A stretch of DNA of 64,000 nucleotides from Bordetella ansorpii (GTDB lineage: Bacteria > Pseudomonadota > Gammaproteobacteria > Burkholderiales > Burkholderiaceae_B). The notes below the pieces were generated by a model. The model was not told the DNA's origin. It did no database searches and saw only the letters and a program-made list of their open reading frames with translations. Position 1 is the first letter of the stretch. Each line of letters opens with the position of its first letter. The DNA lies in NCBI RefSeq assembly GCF_900078705.1, contig NZ_FKIF01000007.1, positions 186,001 to 250,000 of the forward strand, in the 5' to 3' direction. Position numbers and translations under genes: made by a program. Positions 57,773 to 64,000 of this stretch are shown here, in pieces.

Positions 57773-59699
57773 TTACCCCATGGTTGCCGCGCGTCGCGCG
57801 GTCAAAAGGATTCCCAGTCGTCTTGCGCAGCGCTGGCTGGCCGGCCGGCTTGGGCGCCAGTGCGGCCGGCGCCTTTTTCACCGCGGGCGCTGGCGCCGCG
57901 GCATCCTGGGCAGCCTGCTTCGCGGCTCGCCGCTCGGGCTGGCGCACGGAGGCGTCCTCGCCCGCCATGGAGATATCGGACTGCGTCAGGCGCTCGGGAC
58001 GGCGCTGCGCGGGCGCCGGCTTGATCGGATCGGCTTGCCGCGCAACGCTCTCGGCACGCTTTGGCGGTGCCGGCTTCTCGGCTGCAGGAACACGCGGCGC
58101 CTGGCGCTGCGCATCCAGCTTCGCGGCCACATCGATGACCTCGCCGGTGTTGATGCGGAACACCGCCACGGCCTCGGCCAGGCGCTGCGCCTGCTCCTGC
58201 AGCGAACCCGCCGCCGCCGCCGCCTCTTCCACCAACGCCGCGTTCTGCTGCGTCACCTCGTCCATCTGCGACACCGCGCGGTTCACCTGGTCGATGCCCC
58301 CGGACTGCTCTTCCGACGCCGCCGAAATCTCGCCCATGATGTCCGTCACGCGCCTGGACGAGCCAAGCATTTCCTGCATCGTGACGCCCGCGCGTTCGAC
58401 CTGCTGCGAACCGGTGTCCACCTTGCTGACCGAGTCCTCGATCAGCACCTTGATCTCCTTGGCCGCCTGCGCGCTGCGCTGCGCCAGCGAGCGAACCTCG
58501 CCCGCCACCACCGCGAAACCCTTGCCCTGCTCGCCCGCGCGCGCCGCTTCCACCGCCGCGTTCAGCGCCAGGATGTTGGTCTGGAACGCGATGCCGTCGA
58601 TCACCGACACGATCTCGGCAATCTTGCGCGAGCTGGCCGAGATGTCTTCCATCGTGCTGATGACTTCCGACATGGCAGCGCCGCCGCGCTCGGCCACCTG
58701 CGAGGCGCTGGCCGCCAGTTGGTTGGCCTGGCGCGCGTTGTCCGCGTTCTGTTTCACCGTCGACGCCAACTGCTCCATCGAGGCCGCGGTCTCTTCCAGC
58801 GAGGCCGCCTGCTGCTCGGTACGGCTGGACAGGTCGGTGTTGCCCGCGGATATCTCGCGCGACCCCACGTTGATCTCGTCCACGCCACGGCGCACGGTGC
58901 TGACCGTGCGCGTCAGGCTTTCCTGCATGCGCTTGAGCGCCGCGAACAACTGGCCGATCTCATTGTTGCTGCGCGCGTCCACCCGCGCGGTCAGGTCGCC
59001 CGCGGCGATGCGGTCGAAATGCGCGCCGGCTTCCTTCAGGGGGCGAAGCACGCCCCGGATCATGAACAGGAACGCGCCACCGGCAATCGCCAGCGTCATG
59101 ACGATCATGACGAGATAGACGATATCGACCAGACGGACCTGGCGGCGGAATTCAGCCAGCGTGCGTTCGCTCATTGTCTGGATGTTGGCGCCGAACTGAT
59201 CGAGCCTGCCCGACAATGCCACGCTTGCCGCGCTGACCTTGGTGTTCTTCAATTCCAGGAAACGGCTGGCGTCATTGGCGGACAATGCGGCCTGCATTTC
59301 CTGAATCGAAGCGGCCAGGCCATGGAAGGCCGCCACCAGATCATCCGCCGTCGCGCGCCCCACGTCGGACAATTTGGGAATTTCGCGGAAAACCTCGACC
59401 TTTTTAAGACCATCGGCCACCTGCGACTGCAGCATGGACATGCTTTGCGAGAATCCCGCCGAGTCCCCTGCCTGCTGCTGCGCGGCGGCGATGTCAGCCC
59501 GGATGATCGAGCGCAGCATCATCACGTAGCTGTCCTTCAGCAACGCGTTCTGGCGCACGCTCAGGCTGTCCAGCCGGTTGAGCGCGGCCTCCCCATCATT
59601 CGCATTGACCCAACCCATGCCGATGGAAGCCAGCGCCATGGCCACCATGGCCAGCAGCGCGGACAACAAACCGGTTTTGACTTTCAAGTTCGAGAGCAT
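57330..59699 (-). CDS. Methyl-accepting chemotaxis protein 2, C-terminal frame lost and fused to downstream lipoprotein sequence
   Basis: The open frame from ATG 59699 encodes 789 aa, but only about the first 600 are receptor: membrane segments at about 8-30 and 189-213, a helical sensor between them, HAMP, the shared signalling domain, then an Ala/Pro/Lys-rich linker. The natural end, AAQDDWESF and a TGA at 57802-57804, is present in the -1 frame, so one base is missing upstream. As written, the frame instead runs through about 60 unrelated residues into the last about 100 residues of the lipoprotein. ATG 59699 begins [10 protein letters not shown], the same start as receptor 3 ([10 protein letters not shown]). 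The intact gene would be about 632 aa and end at 57802. Confidence 0.8.
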   Translation of the reverse strand: MLSNLKVKTGLLSALLAMVAMALASIGMGWVNANDGEAALNRLDSLSVRQNALLKDSYVMMLRSIIRADIAAAQQQAGDSAGFSQSMSMLQSQVADGLKKVEVFREIPKLSDVGRATADDLVAAFHGLAASIQEMQAALSANDASRFLELKNTKVSAASVALSGRLDQFGANIQTMSERTLAEFRRQVRLVDIVYLVMIVMTLAIAGGAFLFMIRGVLRPLKEAGAHFDRIAAGDLTARVDARSNNEIGQLFAALKRMQESLTRTVSTVRRGVDEINVGSREISAGNTDLSSRTEQQAASLEETAASMEQLASTVKQNADNARQANQLAASASQVAERGGAAMSEVISTMEDISASSRKIAEIVSVIDGIAFQTNILALNAAVEAARAGEQGKGFAVVAGEVRSLAQRSAQAAKEIKVLIEDSVSKVDTGSQQVERAGVTMQEMLGSSRRVTDIMGEISAASEEQSGGIDQVNRAVSQMDEVTQQNAALVEEAAAAAGSLQEQAQRLAEAVAVFRINTGEVIDVAAKLDAQRQAPRVPAAEKPAPPKRAESVARQADPIKPAPAQRRPERLTQSDISMAGEDASVRQPERRAAKQAAQDAAAPAPAVKKAPAALAPKPAGQPALRKTTGNPFDRATRGNHGVNDAISESHGNGRDAGTGRMLGLGPQLRPGQAVLADAGPYDDRRGGARALTAAPDQVYAQSDGTTLALWRFHVTFVPDGLYSRKEALLQFGPDGRLMRLVDSTNILLEPWERQKLLGPEPAPIAPVAIAPQETVPESGWIVIPPGATQ
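57629..57640. repeat. (GC)6 dinucleotide tract at the lipoprotein frameshift
   Basis: Six GC units in a row lie exactly where the reading frame of the lipoprotein breaks. Five units would keep it open. Dinucleotide tracts of this kind can slip during replication and also cause sequencing and assembly errors. Confidence 0.85.
58151..58961 (-). repeat. Copy 2 of the 811-bp chemoreceptor signalling module
   Basis: Same length and order as copies 1 and 3. It carries a few more differences than copies 1 and 3 show between themselves, for example around 58353-58382 (protein [14 protein letters not shown] in place of [14 protein letters not shown]). Confidence 0.85.
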
Positions 59700-59759
59700 A
59701 GGACCTCGCATGAAGGACAGTGGGCAAGGCCGGCGGACCAGCCTCAGGATGTCACCCTG

Positions 59760-61649
59760 TTAGAAAGATTCCCAATCATCGGACGCCGCGGGGGCCTTGC
59801 CGCGCGAGGGAGCCGCAGCAGGCGCCTGAGGCTTGGCAGCGGTTTCCGGGGCGGCGGGGCGGCGCGGCGGACGGCGGACGGTGGCGGCCTCGCCCGCACC
59901 CGGTTCGACCACACGGGCCGTTGCCACCAATCGCGGCGGCTGGACGGCAGGCTTGGCTTCGGCGAGCTTGGCTTCGGCAGGCTTGGCTTTGGCGGGCTGG
60001 GCTTTGGCGGGCTTGGCCGCCACGGGAGCCGGCGCGGGAACCGCCACGCGCGGCACGGCCTGCGAGGCCAATTGCTGCGCCGGCGCGTCGATGACCTCGC
60101 CCGCATTGATGCGGAACACCGCCACGGCTTCGGCCAGGCGCTGCGCCTGCTCCTGCAGCGAACCCGCCGCCGCCGCCGCCTCTTCCACCAACGCCGCGTT
60201 CTGCTGCGTCACCTCGTCCATCTGCGACACCGCGCGGTTCACCTGGTCGATGCCCCCGGACTGCTCTTCCGACGCCGCCGAAATCTCGCCCATGATGTCC
60301 GTCACGCGCTTGACCGAACTGACGATCTCCTGCATCGTCGCCCCGGCGCGTTCGACCTGCTGCGAACCCGTGCCCACCTTGCTGACCGAGTCCTCGATCA
60401 GCACCTTGATCTCCTTGGCCGCCTGCGCGCTGCGCTGCGCCAGCGAGCGAACCTCGCCCGCCACCACCGCGAAACCCTTGCCCTGCTCGCCCGCGCGCGC
60501 CGCTTCCACCGCCGCGTTCAGCGCCAGGATGTTGGTCTGGAACGCGATGCCGTCGATCACCGACACGATCTCGGAGATCTTGCGTGAGCTCGCCGAGATG
60601 CCCTCCATCGTGTTGACCACCTCCGACACCGCCGAACCGCCGCGCTCGGCCACCTGCGACGCGCTGGCCGCCAACTGGTTGGCCTGGCGCGCGTTGTCCG
60701 CGTTCTGTTTCACCGTCGACGCCAACTGCTCCATCGAGGCCGCGGTCTCTTCCAGCGAGGCCGCCTGCTGCTCGGTACGGCTGGACAGGTCGGTGTTGCC
60801 CGCGGATATCTCCTGCGCACCGACGTTGATCTCGTCCACGCCACGGCGCACGGTGCTGACCGTGCGCGTCAGGCTTTCCTGCATGCGCTTGAGCGCCGCG
60901 AACAACTGGCCGATCTCATTGTTGCTGCGCACGTCCACCCGCGCGGTCAGGTCGCCACCGGCGATGCGGTCGAAATGGGCGCCGGCCTCCTTCAACGGGT
61001 GCAGCACGTTGCGGCTGATGAAGAAGCCGCAGCCGACGCAGACCAGCAAGGACAGCACGAACAGCACGATCGTGACCAGGCGCGAACGGTCGAACTCGGC
61101 GAAGCCGGCCTGCACCATCTCATCGGTGGCAACATCGACATAGTTCAGGAACGTGTCGAGCGTTTTCTCGACCTCCTGGCTGCCGCGCAGCACGACCGGG
61201 GACAAGGCAGCAAAATCCGCGGGTGAATTGGCGCGCAGCGTGCCGATCTGCCGTTCACTGGCATCGGCGTAGCCGCGCAGCGCCGCCAACATGGGTTGCG
61301 CGAGTTCCGCCACGTCAGGCGTCATCTTGGACTTGCCCAGGTCTTCGATCTGCTTGCGCGCCTGGCCGAGGTAATCCGCGCCACGCTGCAGGGCCGCATC
61401 GGAGTCTGTCTGGCGGTTCTCTCCCATGGCAACGCGGGATTCGTTGAGATTGATGCGCGTGCGCAGCAGGTTCACGTAGCTGGCATACGCGGGAACGACC
61501 TGATCGGTGTACGCGTTGTTGACACCATCCAGCTTGTCGTTGCTGACGGTGAAGCTCAGCAGCGACAACCCATTCGAAACCGCCATGAACAGGCAGAACA
61601 AGCCCAGCACGATACCGATGCAGGTGCGGACCTTCAAATTGGATAACAT
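59760..61649 (-). CDS. Methyl-accepting chemotaxis protein 3
   Basis: 629 aa. Membrane segments at about 9-33 and 190-211, a four-helix type sensor between them ([18 protein letters not shown] is like the ligand-binding helix of Tar/Tsr-type sensors), HAMP, the shared signalling domain, an Ala/Lys/Pro linker with repeated [14 protein letters not shown] and the end SDDWESF, an xWxxF tether for CheR/CheB. ATG at 61649; an upstream in-frame extension to 61727 runs through a terminator and is not used. 60 bp before receptor 2, so the two are probably co-transcribed. Confidence 0.94.
   Translation of the reverse strand: MLSNLKVRTCIGIVLGLFCLFMAVSNGLSLLSFTVSNDKLDGVNNAYTDQVVPAYASYVNLLRTRINLNESRVAMGENRQTDSDAALQRGADYLGQARKQIEDLGKSKMTPDVAELAQPMLAALRGYADASERQIGTLRANSPADFAALSPVVLRGSQEVEKTLDTFLNYVDVATDEMVQAGFAEFDRSRLVTIVLFVLSLLVCVGCGFFISRNVLHPLKEAGAHFDRIAGGDLTARVDVRSNNEIGQLFAALKRMQESLTRTVSTVRRGVDEINVGAQEISAGNTDLSSRTEQQAASLEETAASMEQLASTVKQNADNARQANQLAASASQVAERGGSAVSEVVNTMEGISASSRKISEIVSVIDGIAFQTNILALNAAVEAARAGEQGKGFAVVAGEVRSLAQRSAQAAKEIKVLIEDSVSKVGTGSQQVERAGATMQEIVSSVKRVTDIMGEISAASEEQSGGIDQVNRAVSQMDEVTQQNAALVEEAAAAAGSLQEQAQRLAEAVAVFRINAGEVIDAPAQQLASQAVPRVAVPAPAPVAAKPAKAQPAKAKPAEAKLAEAKPAVQPPRLVATARVVEPGAGEAATVRRPPRRPAAPETAAKPQAPAAAPSRGKAPAASDDWESF
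60107..60917 (-). repeat. Copy 3 of the 811-bp chemoreceptor signalling module
   Basis: Nearly identical to copy 1 at 55541-56351, including the stretch around [16 protein letters not shown], and colinear with copy 2. Confidence 0.85.
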
Positions 61650-61665
61650 GACTTGCCTATCTATC

Positions 61666-61695
61666 AAAAAACGCGCTCCTCTATTGGGAGCGCGT
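61666..61695 (-). terminator. Intrinsic terminator after flgL, just before chemoreceptor 3
   Basis: ACGCGCTCC and GGAGCGCGT form a 9-bp perfect stem with a seven-base loop (61671-61695). On the minus strand TTTTTT follows directly, the best Rho-independent terminator in the window. It lies 45 bp after the flgL stop and only 16-22 bp before the ATG of chemoreceptor 3. Confidence 0.85.
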
Positions 61696-61739
61696 ATAGG
61701 GGATCTCAGCTGAAAACGGTCAGTCACGCCGGGGCAATG

Positions 61740-63002
61740 TCAGCCCCTGCGGAACAGGCTCGTTCCTTGAATAAGCGTGAATGCTTGGGCGGCCGCGTCC
61801 AGCGCGGTCTTGCGCATCACCAGTTCGCTGGTGACTTTATAGGGATCCACATCCTCCAGATCAGAGAGTTGCTTGGTATAAGACAGGCCCTTCTGATCGC
61901 CGGTCGCATCCAGGGCATCCAGTTCGTTCATGCGGGCGCCGACCGAAGCGCGCACGGTCAGCACGTTGTCGTACGCCAAGGACATCTGCTTGTTGGCCGA
62001 CGCCAGTTGGTTGACCAGCGCGGCAGTCGCCTGCGGGTTGTTTGCCGACGGCGTCTTCAACGTATTGATCAGTTCGTTCAGCGTGCCGAACATGTCCATG
62101 TTCGACGACTTGGGCGTCTCGACCGTGAAGGAGTCGCCGTCGGCGGGTTCGCCGGAAATCTTGAGCGACACGCCGCCCATGTCGATCGTGCTGCCCGCCA
62201 CGTAGGGCTGGGCCGGCAGCGTGAACGGCGGGGGCGTGGGGACGGACGGATCGCTGGAGGGCGGCGGCGTGACCGTCACCGTGTACTCCAGTTCGCCTGT
62301 CGTGGCGTTGGTGGCGAAGTCGATGGAGAAATCGCTGCGCACATTGTTGGTGGCGCTGGGCGTATCGAACGACACGGTGCTGAACGTGCCGCTGCCGGTG
62401 TTGCCCGAGTCGGCCTGCGCGATGTAGGCCAGCACGCCGGCCGCGGCCTTGCCGAAAATATCGGCGCCGACATCGCTACCCGCCATCTGGCGGGTCTGGT
62501 CCACCTGGATCATGCGCTGGCCGCTGTCACCCGCATAAGTGACGTTGCCATCGGCACCGATGACGAACGGCGCGGTGTTGCCCTGGAAACCGGAGAACAG
62601 GTACTGGCCATTGCCGTCGGTGGTGTTGCCCAGGCCGACCAACTGGTCGCGGGCGCTGGCCAGCGCGGTGGCCAGCGATTGGCGGTCGGCGTCGCTCATC
62701 GTGCCGTTGCCGGCCTCGACGATGCGCTTCATCACGTCCTGCATGGTCGTGACGATGGAATCCAGTGCGTTGTCTTCCAGGCCCAGCGTGGTGTTCGCCT
62801 TGGCGCGGTTGGCCGCATAGGTCTCGTTCATGCTGGCCGTCTGCGTGATGTTCACGGTCAGGGCGGCCGCCAGGGGATTGTCGGCCGGAGACAGGAACGC
62901 GCGGCCCGAACTCAGTTGCTGTTGCAGTTTCGACAGCGTGGATTGCTGGTTCAGCAGACCGTTCAGGCCATTCTGGTAAATCAGGGAGGTGCTCAGACGC
63001 AT
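61740..63002 (-). CDS. flgL: Flagellar hook-associated protein FlgL (HAP3)
   Basis: 420 aa, longer than E. coli FlgL (317) because of a larger middle domain. It opens MRLSTSLIYQNGLNGLLNQQ with LSSGRAFLSPADNPLAA, flagellin-like, and ends with KTALDAAAQAFTLIQGTSLFRRG. A Pro/Ser-rich loop (TPPPSSDPSVPTPPPF) lies in the middle. Connects hook and filament with FlgK; starts 43 bp after the flgK stop. Confidence 0.95.
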   Translation of the reverse strand: MRLSTSLIYQNGLNGLLNQQSTLSKLQQQLSSGRAFLSPADNPLAAALTVNITQTASMNETYAANRAKANTTLGLEDNALDSIVTTMQDVMKRIVEAGNGTMSDADRQSLATALASARDQLVGLGNTTDGNGQYLFSGFQGNTAPFVIGADGNVTYAGDSGQRMIQVDQTRQMAGSDVGADIFGKAAAGVLAYIAQADSGNTGSGTFSTVSFDTPSATNNVRSDFSIDFATNATTGELEYTVTVTPPPSSDPSVPTPPPFTLPAQPYVAGSTIDMGGVSLKISGEPADGDSFTVETPKSSNMDMFGTLNELINTLKTPSANNPQATAALVNQLASANKQMSLAYDNVLTVRASVGARMNELDALDATGDQKGLSYTKQLSDLEDVDPYKVTSELVMRKTALDAAAQAFTLIQGTSLFRRG

Positions 63003-63045
63003 GACTATGCTCCGGATTTATGCGTATGGTGTCGGCGGTCGTCGA

Positions 63046-64000
63046 TCAGCGCAGGCCCAGCAGGGCATCGAACACCGTGCCGGCGATCTCGAGGATCTTG
63101 GCGCTGGCCTGATACTGCGTCTGATAGATCTGCAAATTGACGTACTCTTCGTCCAGATTGACGCCGGACACGGACTGCTGCGCTGCATACTGCTGGTCGA
63201 TCAGGTCGCTCTGCGCCTTGCTCGATGACTGCAAACGCTGGGTCTGCACGCCAACGTTGTTCACCATGGTGGAGAACGACTCGTTCAGGCTCATCGTGCC
63301 GTTGCCCAGCACCTTGGCCGTCTGCAGATTCGCCAGCGCCAGCCCGTTGTTGCCGTTGCTGGTGCCGCCCGACGCATCGGCCAGGGCCAGCTTGGCGGGA
63401 TCGCTGATCACGACGGCGATGTCCCGGGCCGCGTCACGGGTGCCTTCCAACTGCCAGCTGTCGCCGGGAGCCGGCACGCCGGAGGGGGTGATCGACAGGC
63501 CGTCGAATTCCAGCGCACCGGTGGTGGCGTCGGGCGTCGAGGTGAAGGCCTGGCCATCGGACAGCCGGGTGACCTGGTAGTCGGCGCCATCGAACACGAT
63601 CTTGTAGGCGCTGGCCTTGATCTGATTGGCGTCCGTGTACTCGGCCGTCAGGCCGGCCGTGCCCGCATTCTTGCTGTTGGCCAGCGCGGCGGGCGCGGCC
63701 AGCGAAAACATCGGCTCGCCAGCGTCGCCGTTGAGGTCTATACCCTGCGCATGCTGTTCGTTGACGGCCATGGCCAGGCCCACTGCCAACTGGCCCAGCT
63801 GGTTCTGGATCGGATCCAGCGAATCGCGCCGGAACGCCAGCAGTCCGCCCAGCTTGCCGCCGGAGACTTCGCTGTCGGACAGTTCGACCGTGACCGTGGT
63901 GCCGCCGCCCGCCGGCGTGTCATACGCCAGCGCGGTGCGACGCGGATCGGCTTCGGAGGGCACCGCCTTCAGGGGACGCACCGTGGTGCCGGACAGCAGG
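63046..64000 (-). CDS. flgK: Flagellar hook-associated protein FlgK (partial, N-terminus outside window)
   Basis: The last 318 codons are visible; the gene runs off the right edge. The C-terminus is diagnostic: MSLNESFSTMVNNVGVQTQRLQ, then SGVNLDEEYVNLQIYQTQYQASAKILEIAGTVFDALLGL. The upstream part contains LGQLAVGLAMAVNEQHAQGIDLNGDAG, also a FlgK hallmark. First of the flgK-flgL pair on the minus strand. Confidence 0.95.
   Translation of the reverse strand, partial: LLSGTTVRPLKAVPSEADPRRTALAYDTPAGGGTTVTVELSDSEVSGGKLGGLLAFRRDSLDPIQNQLGQLAVGLAMAVNEQHAQGIDLNGDAGEPMFSLAAPAALANSKNAGTAGLTAEYTDANQIKASAYKIVFDGADYQVTRLSDGQAFTSTPDATTGALEFDGLSITPSGVPAPGDSWQLEGTRDAARDIAVVISDPAKLALADASGGTSNGNNGLALANLQTAKVLGNGTMSLNESFSTMVNNVGVQTQRLQSSSKAQSDLIDQQYAAQQSVSGVNLDEEYVNLQIYQTQYQASAKILEIAGTVFDALLGLR

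Noticed and set aside
57282-60587. 1101-codon plus-strand open frame opposite the chemoreceptors
   Set aside because: Arg/His/Leu-rich mirror of receptor genes, repeated because the receptor modules repeat.
55541-60917. Long direct repeats considered as a CRISPR array or mobile element
   Set aside because: The repeats are coding modules of 811 bp inside chemoreceptor genes, with no short regular spacers, transposase or terminal inverted repeats.

Overview
This is a chromosomal window from a GC-rich betaproteobacterium, most likely Bordetella or a close relative in the Alcaligenaceae such as Achromobacter. The evidence is gene order (rpsB-tsf-pyrH-frr-uppS-cdsA-dxr-rseP-bamA-skp-lpxD-fabZ-lpxA-lpxB-rnhB beside a large flagellar cluster), strong G/C bias at third codon positions, and the style of the proteins. 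The species is not fixed. The chain-length residue of LpxA is Gly170, which by my recollection of the literature differs from B. pertussis (Ser) and B. bronchiseptica (Ala). I see no rRNA, tRNA, CRISPR array, insertion sequence, prophage or integration site.

Left part (1-12.7 kb). A minus-strand branched-chain amino acid/valine catabolism operon comes first: acyl-CoA dehydrogenase, 3-hydroxyisobutyryl-CoA hydrolase, 3-hydroxyisobutyrate dehydrogenase and a thioesterase cut by the window edge. Two overlapping palindromes precede it. Next are ratA/rnfH divergent from smpB, a membrane diguanylate cyclase downstream of an nfeD-qmcA pair, a class I glutamine amidotransferase, and the divergent pair ppsA/ppsR (PEP synthase and its bifunctional regulator).

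Middle (12.7-38 kb). A long minus-strand housekeeping block makes the cell envelope and translation factors: rRNA methyltransferase, rnhB, lpxB, lpxA, fabZ, lpxD, skp, bamA, rseP, dxr, cdsA, uppS, frr, pyrH, tsf, rpsB. Divergent from rpsB are map and glnD, then a MarC-family protein and dsbB. A second minus block holds purF, cvpA, a SPOR protein and folC.

Right part (38-64 kb). The flagellar region starts with a clear sigma-28 promoter in front of flaG-fliD-fliS-fliT. These are followed by an unusual trio: a second FliK-like protein, a stand-alone FlhB C-terminal-domain protein, and a short protein resembling only the N-terminal domain of the c-di-GMP flagellar brake YcgR. fliE lies on the opposite strand. 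fliF-G-H-I-J-K-L-M-N-O-P-Q-R then run as one tightly packed series. A 36-bp perfect palindrome separates fliR from a minus-strand group of three chemoreceptors, a small lipoprotein gene, flgL and the C-terminal part of flgK.

The most unusual place is 57.3-59.7 kb. The middle chemoreceptor has lost its natural C-terminal frame (ending in a WESF tether) by a one-base shift. The neighbouring lipoprotein gene is broken by two extra bases in a (GC)6 tract. Together these give one open chimeric frame. The three chemoreceptors also share a colinear 811-bp signalling module that is nearly identical in DNA, a sign of gene conversion or recent duplication.
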